Assembly: GCF_020687805.1 (NCBI RefSeq)
Contig: NZ_JAJEWQ010000003.1
Coordinates: forward strand, 733,736-797,735
Reading direction: 5' to 3'
Origin: Planctobacterium marinum
GTDB lineage: Bacteria > Pseudomonadota > Gammaproteobacteria > Enterobacterales > Alteromonadaceae
DNA length: 64,000 nucleotides
In this document: piece after piece, positions 56,119-64,000 of the stretch
How positions within the stretch are numbered: the first letter of the stretch is position 1
How the letters are laid out: each line of letters starts with the position of its first letter
Position numbers and translations under genes: made by a program
The notes under the pieces: generated by a model
What the model saw: the letters and a program-made list of their open reading frames with translations, nothing else
Database searches by the model: none
What the model was told of the DNA's origin: nothing

Positions 56119-56856
56119 ATGACCCAAGTAAATAAGCAAAACTCTCACCAGCAACCACAACAGGGCGGCTTTTTTGGCAACCTGCTGTTTAATATCATTT
56201 TACCCACCCTGATCCTCACCTATCTCAGCAAACCTGAGTATCTTGGACCGGCTATGGGTATCGTTGTCGCCTTGGCGTTCCCCATTGGATATGGCATCAA
56301 GGATCTAACCTCTTCCGGAAAAATAAACCCGTTTTCCGTCCTGGGCATCATTAGTGTCTCCCTGACTGGTGGTTTTAGCTTAATGGAGCTGGACCCGCAA
56401 TATATAGCGGTTAAAGAAGCGGCGATACCAGCTGTCATTGGTATTGCAGTGTTAGTGAGTAATCGCACTCAATATCCATTGGTGAAGACTTTTATTCTGA
56501 ATGAACAACTGATTAATCTGCCACTGCTCAATAGTGCATTAGCGGCAAAAAACAACCTGCAAGCCTTTGAACGCAAAGTGGCACAAAGCTCTATGATAGT
56601 GGCCGGTTCGTTCTTTTTATCCGCCACCTTAAATTACATTCTGGCAAAGGTTTTACTGATAAGCCCACCGGGTACGCCGGAATACAATGAAGAGCTGGGT
56701 AAAATGACAGCGATGAGTTATCCGGTGATAGTGATCCCCAGCATGATTGTTTTGTTCATTGCGCTGTGGTTTTTATTCAGCCAAATGAAAAAACTCACCG
56801 GTCAGGATATTGAAACCTTTTTAAACGAAGCACAACAAGAGCAACAAAAAGGCTAA
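56119..56856 (+). CDS. VC0807-family multispan membrane protein
   Basis: The 245-residue protein has a hydrophilic Gln-rich start followed by six or seven predicted helices: FGNLLFNIILPTLILTYLS, YLGPAMGIVVALAFPIGYGI, FSVLGIISVSLTGGFSLMEL, and others to VIVIPSMIVLFIALWFLFSQM. The short acidic tail ends EAQQEQQKG. The pattern fits the uncharacterised VC0807-type family. Function is unknown. It lies 79 bp after the rhomboid gene with the same orientation. Confidence 0.75.
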   Translation: MTQVNKQNSHQQPQQGGFFGNLLFNIILPTLILTYLSKPEYLGPAMGIVVALAFPIGYGIKDLTSSGKINPFSVLGIISVSLTGGFSLMELDPQYIAVKEAAIPAVIGIAVLVSNRTQYPLVKTFILNEQLINLPLLNSALAAKNNLQAFERKVAQSSMIVAGSFFLSATLNYILAKVLLISPPGTPEYNEELGKMTAMSYPVIVIPSMIVLFIALWFLFSQMKKLTGQDIETFLNEAQQEQQKG

Positions 56857-56965
56857 CCGAGGCGGTTATACATAAGGTCTGTTGCACTTTACAGTACAGA
56901 TTTTGTTCTGAACAGGCGTGTTGTAGTCACGAAACAGACCCTAATCACAGAAAAAGGCAATAACC

Positions 56966-57576
56966 ATGACAATTACCGGCAAATTTGACGTTACACTGAC
57001 ACCAATGGAGCCCCATATCCAGGGACAACACGGCGTTAATCTGGGCCGTATGGCCATCGAGCAGGTTGAAGGAAGTCTTGAGGGCAAGCAAGGCAGTTTT
57101 GTACTTCAACACTTTGGCGTGATGTGCGCAGGAGAGAACCGCCTGATATGATACCAGTTCCATTATATATTTACCCACCTCAGTGGGTGATGAAAGGCAT
57201 TTAGACAAGGCGGATGTTTGCAGGTCTAGCGGGCCTAAATCAAAAACATCCAACACGGTATAAATGCTTTTCAGCCCCATCGTAGACGCGCCTCAGGAAC
57301 ATTATTTCTTTGTTACCAACATGGATGTTGGTAAGGGGCGAGAGCAGGATGCGTTAAGCTTTGTGCGAAGTTCACAAGACCACCAGTATTCTTTCATTCG
57401 CACGCCTCGAACTAATGTCCCTGAGGCTGCGCTGAGAGGGCAAATATATAGTGGAACTGGTATTGTCAGTAGTGCCAGATTCAGGTACCGCAGAACTAAC
57501 AGGGTTAACGGGCAAGATGCATATTCGAATCGAAGGTGGCGTACACTTCTACGACTTCGCGTATCAGCTCGACTAG
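56966..57576 (+). pseudogene. DUF3224 protein gene, broken by deletion and MITE insertion
   Basis: The reading frame starts MTITGKFDVTLTPMEP and matches the small DUF3224 beta-barrel family. Two lesions are visible. First, NLGRM joins directly to AIEQVEGSLEGKQGSFVLQHFG, so the usual central block of about 30-35 residues is missing without a frameshift. Second, after GENRLI the frame hits a stop inside a roughly 0.3-kb insertion (57151-57463). The original frame resumes at 57463 with [19 protein letters not shown] and ends [10 protein letters not shown]. Removing 57149-57462 restores a continuous frame. A functional product is unlikely. Confidence 0.85.
57151..57463. mobile_element. MITE-like element with 26-bp terminal inverted repeats
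   Basis: The left end (57151-57176) and the reverse complement of the right end (57438-57463) both begin ATACCAGTTCCA and match at 24 of 26 positions. TA dinucleotides flank the CCAGTTCC ends (57152-57153, 57461-57462), as with TA target duplication by IS630/mariner-type transposases. The interior has no transposase frame but contains a perfect 10-bp hairpin (TTACCAACAT / ATGTTGGTAA, two-base loop). It is a non-autonomous element that inactivated the DUF3224 gene. Confidence 0.85.
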
Positions 57577-57583
57577 CTCAGCA

Positions 57584-58504
57584 TCAGGAAACCCGTTTTT
57601 CAGTGGCCACCAGATAGACGCCGGTCATCACCAAACTGATACCGATAATATGCGCAACACCAAAGGGTTCCTGTAACAACGCAACGGCAAACAATGCGGT
57701 AATCACCGGCCCAAGCCCCCCTAAAATACTGACGTGTTGTGGGCCAATACGACTGATAGCGGCAGCAATCAGCAATGACGGGATCACGGTACACAGAATC
57801 GCCAAAACCAACACATGAAGATAAACCTGCCAGGGCAGGTTCACTATCTGCACTTCCCCCATGATGGTCAGGTGTAGTGCAACAGACACTGAAGCCACCA
57901 GCATTGCCAGACAGGTAAACGCCTGAGAGCCAAGGTTTGCAATACCGGTTTTACTCAGTATCAGATACCCACCAAATGCCGCAGCACTGATCAAGACCAG
58001 GCTTCCCCCCCACAAGACTTCAAGCATGTTACTCTGAATTTCGACGCCCAATACCACCAGAATACCCAACCAGGTTGCCGCCAACGCAAAAATGGTATTG
58101 CGTCCGGGAATGGTTCGCCAGATAAGCCAGCTAAACAACATCACAAAACCAGGATAGGTGAACAAAATGAGTCGTTCCAGCTGAGCACTGATCAACGTCA
58201 GGCCCATCAGATCCAGTAAGCTGGCCAGGTAATAGCCCAGCACACCCGACCACAAAATCACCCATTTGTTGGTGTGTATCTTTGTCCATGAAAGTGCATG
58301 GCGTTTGTGGGAAAAACCTAAGATCAGTAAATATACAGGCGCTGAAAACAACATTCTCAAGGCTATTACCTGATAGGCGTCCACGTCGTATTGATAAGCC
58401 AACTTGATGACAATGGACTTAAAAGAAAACAAAATAGTGCCAAAGATAGCCAACAGGATACCCAGTGAGCGTTGTCCGGAAATAGATTGGTATGGGGATA
58501 ACAT
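57584..58504 (-). CDS. EamA/DMT-family transporter, copy 2
   Basis: The roughly 306-residue inner-membrane protein has ten helices in two EamA repeats: GILLAIFGTILFSFKSIVIKL ... LILFTYPGFVMLFSWLIW, and VLISAAAFGGYLILSKTGI ... GLGPVITALFAVALLQEPFGVAHIIG. It belongs to the drug/metabolite exporter superfamily; the substrate is unknown. The ATG at 58504 gives a typical N-terminus. An upstream in-frame start at 58582 adds a hydrophobic, family-atypical extension. Divergent from the glucosidase gene. Confidence 0.88.
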   Translation of the reverse strand: MLSPYQSISGQRSLGILLAIFGTILFSFKSIVIKLAYQYDVDAYQVIALRMLFSAPVYLLILGFSHKRHALSWTKIHTNKWVILWSGVLGYYLASLLDLMGLTLISAQLERLILFTYPGFVMLFSWLIWRTIPGRNTIFALAATWLGILVVLGVEIQSNMLEVLWGGSLVLISAAAFGGYLILSKTGIANLGSQAFTCLAMLVASVSVALHLTIMGEVQIVNLPWQVYLHVLVLAILCTVIPSLLIAAAISRIGPQHVSILGGLGPVITALFAVALLQEPFGVAHIIGISLVMTGVYLVATEKRVS

Positions 58505-58635
58505 GACGATCCGTTGAAGTTGCGAGCGCGCAACTATACTGAAAAAGACAATGCAGGGTAGCAATTTCGCCATTAAAACCAAAATACAGATATGGCATAG
58601 TCAATAGCTGAAGTTCAATGACCAGGAGGCTACTT

Positions 58636-60279
58636 ATGACTGACTTTTCAGGACACGATGCCAACAATACCGATACCTGGTGGCGGGGGGCCGTCATTTA
58701 TCAGATATATCCGCGCAGTTTTTGCGATGCCAACCAGGATGGGATCGGCGATCTACAGGGCATTATCAGCAAACTGGATTATATTCATTCACTCAATGTG
58801 GATGCCATCTGGATATCGCCTTTTTTTACCTCACCAATGAAAGACTTTGGTTATGATGTCAGCAATTACCGGGAAGTAGATCCGATATTCGGTCAGCTTG
58901 ACGACTTTAAAGAACTGCTCCGTCAGGCCCATGCCCGCAACATCAAAGTGATAATTGATCAGGTGTTAAGCCATACTTCCGATCAACATCCCTGGTTTGT
59001 TGAGAGTCGTCAGGATAAAAACAACGCCAAAGCTGATTGGTATGTGTGGCAGGACCCATTGGGAGATGGCACACCGCCCACTAACTGGCAAAGTGTGTTT
59101 GGTGGCTCTTCCTGGCAATGGGACAGTCGTCGCCAGCAGTACTATTTACATAATTTTCTGGTCAGCCAACCCGACTTAAACTTCCACAATCCAGAGGTGC
59201 AACAGCAAATGCTGGAAGAAATGCAGTTCTGGCTGGACCTGGGTGTGGATGGATTTCGCCTTGATACGGTGAATTATTACTTTCACGATGACCAATTGCG
59301 CAACAATCCGGGACTCAGGCAGGACAGGCGCAAACTGTTTAATCCTTACGACTTTCAGTCTCATCTGTACGACAAAAACCGTCCACAAAGCATTGCCTAT
59401 ACACAGCGCATGCGCCATCTACTAAATCAATATCAGGCCCGCATGTTGATGGGTGAAATTGGTGATAAAAATGCCGAAAAAATGATGCAGGACTACACCG
59501 GCGGCCAGAATAAACTGCACACGGCGTACAGTTTCCGGTTGTTAAACGAAGAGTTTGGCGCACAATATTTCGCCGATGTTATTGCTCAGCAGGAAACCTT
59601 ACTCACGGATGGATGGCCCAGTTGGGCATTTAGCAATCACGATATTACCAGGGTGCTGTCCCGCTGGGGAGACCGCTTTGAACAGCAGGATAAATTAGTC
59701 AAAACCTTGTTGGCTTTTTTGTTTTGTTTGCGCGGCAGTGTCTGCCTCTACCAGGGCGAGGAGTTGGGCCTGCCGGAAGCGACGTTAACGTTTGAACAAC
59801 TACAGGACCCCTGGGGCATTACCTTCTGGCCCGAATTTAAGGGGCGCGATGGCTGCCGCACCCCAATGCCATGGGACAGCAACGCGCCAAACGCCGGGTT
59901 TACTGACGCTTCCCCCTGGTTACCCGTTGCCCAAAGTCACTATCCACTAGCCGTTCAGACGCAAACCCAGGCCCCCGACTCAACACTTAATTTCACCCGG
60001 CAATTTCTGGCTTTTCGCAAGACCCAGGCTGCACTTATTTGCGGTGATATCCACCAGATAAACGCTGACGGTGAGCTGCTCAGCTTCCGTCGCGTTGACG
60101 ATACTATGGTATTGCAATGCCTGTTCTGGTTTAGTGACCAGCCGCGACAGATAACAAAAACAGGGAACATTCTTAGTCAGAGCGATACCCTGGTGATCGA
60201 AAACGACCAGCTGACGTTTAAAGGACCGGGATATGTTATTTTTCAGGAAACGCCCGTTCAACCTGCTGATACACAATGA
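58636..60279 (+). CDS. GH13 alpha-glucosidase (GH13_23-like)
   Basis: The 547-residue cytoplasmic enzyme hydrolyses terminal alpha-glucosidic bonds of maltose-type sugars. It has WWRGAVIYQIYPRSFCDANQDGIGDLQGI, VIIDQVLSHTSDQHPWF (the DQVxSHTSDQH variant typical of GH13_23), DGFRLDTVNYY (nucleophile Asp), MLMGEIGD (acid-base Glu) and AFSNHDITRVLSRWG. The start at 58636 has a perfect AGGAGG six bases upstream; the in-frame ATG at 58618 would contain that site. No sugar transporter is adjacent. Confidence 0.95.
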   Translation: MTDFSGHDANNTDTWWRGAVIYQIYPRSFCDANQDGIGDLQGIISKLDYIHSLNVDAIWISPFFTSPMKDFGYDVSNYREVDPIFGQLDDFKELLRQAHARNIKVIIDQVLSHTSDQHPWFVESRQDKNNAKADWYVWQDPLGDGTPPTNWQSVFGGSSWQWDSRRQQYYLHNFLVSQPDLNFHNPEVQQQMLEEMQFWLDLGVDGFRLDTVNYYFHDDQLRNNPGLRQDRRKLFNPYDFQSHLYDKNRPQSIAYTQRMRHLLNQYQARMLMGEIGDKNAEKMMQDYTGGQNKLHTAYSFRLLNEEFGAQYFADVIAQQETLLTDGWPSWAFSNHDITRVLSRWGDRFEQQDKLVKTLLAFLFCLRGSVCLYQGEELGLPEATLTFEQLQDPWGITFWPEFKGRDGCRTPMPWDSNAPNAGFTDASPWLPVAQSHYPLAVQTQTQAPDSTLNFTRQFLAFRKTQAALICGDIHQINADGELLSFRRVDDTMVLQCLFWFSDQPRQITKTGNILSQSDTLVIENDQLTFKGPGYVIFQETPVQPADTQ

Positions 60280-60342
60280 CAATTGACGACTGCAGCCATT
60301 GAAAGATAACCTGAAAGCAACTCACAAAAACAACGAGTAATT

Positions 60343-61869
60343 ATGTCAGAAGAACAACACATACTTTTAAAAGCATTGACGATTACCGATTACCAACAGG
60401 TAAAAACGCTGATGGATGAAGCCTACCCGGATTTGGGCGGAGCCTGGCCACGTCATACGCTGGAGCGCCTGGTGAAGCACTTTCCGGAAGGGCAAATAGG
60501 TGTGTTTGAAGGCGAAACCCTGGTGGGCTTAGCCTTTTCTCTGCGCGTGGATTACCAAAAGTTTTCCAACCCTCACACCTACGATGACATCGTAGACAGC
60601 AACGATAATGTTAAAGGCAATGACGATGGCGACGCCATTTATGGCCTGGATGTGGTAATCGCGAAAAGTCACAGAGGTATGCGTTTGGGTCGACGATTAT
60701 ACGATGCGCGTAAAGATGTCTGTCGACAATACAATCTGAAAGGCATACTGGCCGGAGGTCGCATCCCAAACTACCACCAACATGCGGAGCAACTGACGCC
60801 ACAAGAATACATCAACGAAGTGGCGAATCACGCCATCTATGATCCGATCCTCAGTTTCCAGTTATCCAACGACTTCCGGGTAATCCGGTTGTTGCGCAAA
60901 TACATTCCCGAAGACGAAAAATCCGGCGGTTTTGCCACCCTGCTGGAATGGAACAACATTTTGTATGAACCCGCGCAAACGGTATTTACCATGCCGAAAC
61001 CGATAGTACGGGTGGGCGCGGTACAGTGGCAGATGCGGGAAGTAGACTCACTGGAAGAGCTGCTTTCTCAGGTAGAATACTTTGTAGACACCGTGTCTGA
61101 TTATCAGAGTGATTTCATCGTGTTCCCGGAATTTTTTAATATGCCGCTGATGGGCCTGAAAAAGGAAGTAAATCAGCAAATCGAGGCCATCCATTATCTG
61201 GCTACCTACACCAACCAGATTGTGGAAGCCATGTCGCAAATGGCGGTGGAATATAATGCCAATATCATTACCGGCTCGATGCCGATAATGGAAGAGGGAG
61301 AGTATTACAACGCGTCTTTCCTGTGCCATCGCAGTGGCAAAATTGACGAGCAACGCAAAATTCACATCACCCCGCATGAACGCAACGACTGGGCATTAAA
61401 GGGCGGCTCGGATCTACAGGTGTTTGAAACCGACGCCGGACGGGTCGGCATTTTGATTTGTTATGATGTGGAATTCCCGGAACTGGGTCGCTTGCTGGCA
61501 ACCCAGGGGTTAGATATCTTGTTTGTGCCCTTCTGGACTGACACGAAAAACAGCTATTTGCGGGTGCGACTGTGCGCTCAGGCCAGAGCCATCGAAAACG
61601 AGTGTTATGTGGTGATTGCCGGTAGTGTAGGCAACCTGCCACAGGTGGAAAGTCTGGATGTACAATACGCACAATCTGCGGTGTTAACTCCGTCTGATTT
61701 TCCCTTTCCTCATGACTCGATTCTCAATGAAGCTACCCCCAACACTGAGATGTTGTTATTTTCCGATCTGGATATGACCAAGCTGAAAATATTGCATAGC
61801 GAAGGCACGGTGCAAAATCTGAAAGACCGACGAGATGATCTCTACAAGGTGAGCTTTGTGAAAAAATAA
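60343..61869 (+). CDS. GNAT acetyltransferase-carbon-nitrogen hydrolase fusion
   Basis: The 508-residue protein has an N-terminal GNAT domain (about 1-210, VVIAKSHRGMRLGRRLYDARKDVCRQYNLKGILAGGR, the acetyl-CoA loop). A nitrilase-superfamily amidohydrolase domain follows (about 225-505) with the Glu-Lys-Cys triad in FIVFPEFFN, EQRKIHITPHE and ILICYDVEFPELG. Both active sites look intact. The two activities may act in sequence on an amine or amide substrate that is not identifiable here. The fusion architecture is known in other bacteria. Confidence 0.92.
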   Translation: MSEEQHILLKALTITDYQQVKTLMDEAYPDLGGAWPRHTLERLVKHFPEGQIGVFEGETLVGLAFSLRVDYQKFSNPHTYDDIVDSNDNVKGNDDGDAIYGLDVVIAKSHRGMRLGRRLYDARKDVCRQYNLKGILAGGRIPNYHQHAEQLTPQEYINEVANHAIYDPILSFQLSNDFRVIRLLRKYIPEDEKSGGFATLLEWNNILYEPAQTVFTMPKPIVRVGAVQWQMREVDSLEELLSQVEYFVDTVSDYQSDFIVFPEFFNMPLMGLKKEVNQQIEAIHYLATYTNQIVEAMSQMAVEYNANIITGSMPIMEEGEYYNASFLCHRSGKIDEQRKIHITPHERNDWALKGGSDLQVFETDAGRVGILICYDVEFPELGRLLATQGLDILFVPFWTDTKNSYLRVRLCAQARAIENECYVVIAGSVGNLPQVESLDVQYAQSAVLTPSDFPFPHDSILNEATPNTEMLLFSDLDMTKLKILHSEGTVQNLKDRRDDLYKVSFVKK

Positions 61870-61883
61870 CCCGGTAATCAGCG

Positions 61884-62282
61884 TCAGGTGCGGGATTCCG
61901 CACCGAAGCTTAACAGGTGGCCGTCCGGGTCCTGAATGCTGAATTCCTGCATGCCATACTCGGTTTGTTTAAGCGCGGTTGGTTGAAACTTTTTCTTCAG
62001 CAAGGCATCGTGTAGGGCTTTAATATTGGCGGGATAAAAATAAAAATTAACCGCCCAGTTATGATTCAGCAACGGGTCAATCGCGGCGTCTGCCTGCGGC
62101 GCAGATTCTGACTCAGACAGCATAAATTCGGTACCATCAGCGGCAATGATACCCCAACGAAAGTGAATGAGTTCTTCCATCGGGCTGAGTAATTCAAACC
62201 CCAGTGCATCCTGATAAAAGTCCAGACTTCTGAATATGTCTTTGACATTCAGCATGGGGGTCATCTTTCCGGGTCCGGTCAT
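61884..62282 (-). CDS. VOC (glyoxalase/bleomycin-resistance) family protein
   Basis: The 132-residue protein has the paired beta-alpha-beta-beta-beta modules of the vicinal-oxygen-chelate fold: MLNVKDIFRSLDFYQDALGFELLS and VNFYFYPANIKALHDALLKKKF ... QEFSIQDPDGHLLSFG. Members bind metal ions or small ligands; the substrate is unknown. It lies 14 bp upstream of cheV copy 2 in the reverse sense and shares its direction, but is probably unrelated in function. Confidence 0.85.
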   Translation of the reverse strand: MTGPGKMTPMLNVKDIFRSLDFYQDALGFELLSPMEELIHFRWGIIAADGTEFMLSESESAPQADAAIDPLLNHNWAVNFYFYPANIKALHDALLKKKFQPTALKQTEYGMQEFSIQDPDGHLLSFGAESRT

Positions 62283-62296
62283 CAGTGTTTCCCTTT

Positions 62297-63247
62297 TTAA
62301 CGTTTGCCTTCAAGCACTTCTCTCATGCGTTCCTGAGCACATTTAATCAACATATCGGGTTGGAATTTGGAAATAAAGCGGTTGCAGCCCACTTTCTCCA
62401 CCATCGCCTCATTGAAATTACCACTTAACGACGTGTTCAGAGTAATAAACAGGTCTTTTAATCTGGCATCCGCTCGCACTTCAGCGGTTAACATATAACC
62501 ATCCATTTCCGGCATTTCAGCGTCAGTAAACATCATTAATATTTCATCGTTGATGGATTTACCCTGGTCTGCCCACTGTTTTAATAAACGCAGCGCCTGC
62601 AAACCATCCTGACGCTCTATCACCTCAATACCCACCTGCTTCAGCGATTCTTTGATCTGCTGTCTGGCAGTGTTGGAATCGTCAACAATTAAGACCCGCT
62701 TGCCTTTCAGATGTTCATTGACTTCATCATCCAGAATTTCTTTGGAGACCTTAATATCATAGGAAACGATTTCAGCCAGCACCTTCTCGACATCGATGAT
62801 CTCAACTATCTGCTTGCGACCTTCTAAATCAATTTGAGTAAACGCCGTCAGGTAGTTGTTTTTACCCGCGCTGTTTGGTGGCGGCAGGATCTCAGCCCAG
62901 GACAAATTGGTGATACTCAAAACCGGACCGATTAAAAACCCCTGCACGGTGCGGTTGTATTCGGTGATAATCACATTGCGGTTATCACCCAAGGGCGATG
63001 GCGGCATTTTTATCGCCCGACGCAAATCCACAATGGGCACTGACAAACCACGCAGACTGGCAACTCCACACAAGTGTTCATGCGACCCAGGCATCTGAAT
63101 CATTTGCGGCACGGGGATCACTTCCCGTACCTTAAACACGTTCATAGCAAAAATCTGTTGTGAATTCAGACGAAAAAGTAAAAGCTCGAGGCGGTTTTCA
63201 CCCACTAACTTTGTACGCTGATCAACAGAGGCAAGAAGACCTGACAT
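62297..63247 (-). CDS. Chemotaxis protein CheV (CheW-receiver fusion), copy 2
   Basis: The 316-residue paralogue of the CheV at 5656-6594 has the same layout. The CheW domain (about 15-155) has IFAMNVFKVREVIPVP and LCGVASLRGLSVPIVDL. The C-terminal receiver (about 178-308) has RVLIVDDSNTARQQI and ILMMFTDAEMPEMDGYML with a phospho-acceptor Asp. The two begin almost identically (DQRTKLVGENRLELLLFRLN against NQRTQLVGQNRLELLLFKLN). It stands away from other che genes; 14 bp after it lies the VOC gene. Confidence 0.93.
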   Translation of the reverse strand: MSGLLASVDQRTKLVGENRLELLLFRLNSQQIFAMNVFKVREVIPVPQMIQMPGSHEHLCGVASLRGLSVPIVDLRRAIKMPPSPLGDNRNVIITEYNRTVQGFLIGPVLSITNLSWAEILPPPNSAGKNNYLTAFTQIDLEGRKQIVEIIDVEKVLAEIVSYDIKVSKEILDDEVNEHLKGKRVLIVDDSNTARQQIKESLKQVGIEVIERQDGLQALRLLKQWADQGKSINDEILMMFTDAEMPEMDGYMLTAEVRADARLKDLFITLNTSLSGNFNEAMVEKVGCNRFISKFQPDMLIKCAQERMREVLEGKR

Positions 63248-63420
63248 TTCACACCTGTAAGCAAAGCCCAGAATTGACTGCGACTTCGTGAATTAGATTT
63301 TAAAACTTTACATCTAATGTAGTATTCGGGCAAATGTGAATGGCGATTTTTACAATTGAACCCCTGACCAGGAAAACGTATGCTGCAGACTTCAGGATGT
63401 TTTTTGAACCCGAGGTTTAG

Positions 63421-64000
63421 GTGTTAAAAAGGGCAATACTCATCAGTCAGGTGCTTTTCGGCTTGGTTTCGTTGTCGTTATTGGCAAGGGAAACACCAAC
63501 ACTGTCATTGTGCATTGACCATTACCCACCTTTGCAAATCGTACTGGAAAATGGTCTGGCAACCGGCGAAAATGTCGAAGTGGCACGACAGTTCGCACAA
63601 AATCTCGGCTATCAACTCACGTTTACCACTGATATTCCCTTTAAACGCTGCCTGCAATGGTTGGAAGATGGCGAAGTTGACCTGATGATAGGCCTGCTGG
63701 ACTCAGCACAACGACAGCAAAACTACCACATGTTTTTGTACGACGATCACACCATCAAGCGCTTTTTTATCCGCAATGAAGCGGAGGATATTTTAGACTT
63801 CTCAGACCTTGCGGGTCTCAATATCGCCGTGGTCAGAGGCGCGAGACAATTTGACCTCTTCGATAATGCGCCTGGTGGTTATTTTAACCGGGTTGCAGTC
63901 AACACCTTACCCGCCGCCTTCGGCATGTTAGCCAAAGGCCGAGTCGATGCCGTCGTTTGTACTGATTATTACGGTACCAACATTGTAAAAAGTCACCCTG
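63421..64000 (+). CDS. Periplasmic solute-binding-like protein (family 3), 3' part cut by window end
   Basis: About 193 codons are present and the frame continues beyond the window. It has a signal peptide (ILISQVLFGLVSLSLLARE) and the type 2 periplasmic-binding fold: LSLCIDHYPPLQIVLENGLATGENVEVARQFAQNLGYQLTF, CLQWLEDGEVDLMIGLLDSAQRQQN-like, and LAGLNIAVVRGARQFDLF. The start is GTG with GAGG five bases upstream. Without a nearby ABC transporter it may be a sensor-type or orphan binding protein. Confidence 0.8.
   Translation, partial: MLKRAILISQVLFGLVSLSLLARETPTLSLCIDHYPPLQIVLENGLATGENVEVARQFAQNLGYQLTFTTDIPFKRCLQWLEDGEVDLMIGLLDSAQRQQNYHMFLYDDHTIKRFFIRNEAEDILDFSDLAGLNIAVVRGARQFDLFDNAPGGYFNRVAVNTLPAAFGMLAKGRVDAVVCTDYYGTNIVKSHP

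Noticed and set aside
57264-57617. 117-codon plus-strand frame across the right part of the MITE
   Set aside because: It runs through the inverted repeat and then the DUF3224 remnant in the wrong frame.
63248-63420. Sigma-28 promoter for the second cheV
   Set aside because: TAAAAATC and GCCCGAAT are present on the minus strand but separated by two bases too many, and the -10 is poor.

Overview
The window is a chromosomal segment of a polarly flagellated marine-type gammaproteobacterium, most likely in the Alteromonadales (Alteromonadaceae-like). The evidence is gene order: flgN-flgM-flgA-cheV-cheR-flgBCDEFG, queA-tgt-yajC-secD-secF, suhB-trmJ-cysE-iscR-iscS, ndk-rlmN-pilW-rodZ-ispG-hisS-yfgM-bamB-der and guaB-guaA. 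Further support comes from FlgP/FlgT (Vibrio-type polar flagellum proteins) and from sigma-54 and sigma-28 promoters at flagellar genes. Genus and species cannot be fixed from the sequence alone.

Layout. 1-10605 is a flagellar and chemotaxis block: flgG (cut by the window edge), flgF, flgE, flgD, flgC, flgB, cheR and cheV leftward; flgA, flgM and flgN rightward; then divergent flgP and flgT. Three near-identical -24/-12 promoters lie before flgB, flgF and flgP, and a sigma-28 promoter lies before flgMN. 10688-10763 is tRNA-Arg(CCU). It is followed to about 13.9 kb by an AT-rich accessory stretch with a TPR-like membrane protein, an XRE-type regulator, an SmrA-like protein and a tiny membrane protein. 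13.9-30.7 kb is housekeeping: purL, mltF, tadA, guaA, guaB, xseA, der, bamB and yfgM. 30.7-42.5 kb runs hisS, ispG, rodZ, pilW, rlmN, ndk, iscS, iscR, cysE, trmJ and divergent suhB. 42.6-48.1 kb is secF-secD-yajC-tgt-queA. 48.3-49.9 kb is a chemoreceptor. 50.4-56.9 kb is a yjfI-yjfJ-channel-yjfK-yjfL-yjfM-yjfC envelope-stress-type operon followed by a rhomboid protease and a VC0807-type membrane protein. 56.9-64 kb holds a broken DUF3224 gene carrying a MITE, an EamA exporter, a GH13 glucosidase, an acetyltransferase-nitrilase fusion, a VOC protein, a second CheV and a truncated solute-binding protein.

Most notable points. (1) The isc region is gutted: iscR, with an intact type-1 IscR operator, and iscS are followed directly by ndk, with no iscU, iscA, hscBA, fdx or iscX. 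IscS also ends at residue 385, lacking the C-terminal tail that docks IscU in E. coli. (2) A potassium-channel/RCK gene sits, with overlapping ends, inside the PspA-DUF2491-DUF350-DUF1190-ATP-grasp cluster. (3) A roughly 0.3-kb MITE with 26-bp terminal inverted repeats and a TA duplication interrupts a DUF3224 gene. (4) FlgD carries an exact 80-residue tandem duplication of its Ig-like domain. (5) The rod-hook operon is split by a terminator and a sigma-54 promoter between flgE and flgF. No rRNA, CRISPR array, complete prophage or intact insertion sequence was seen.
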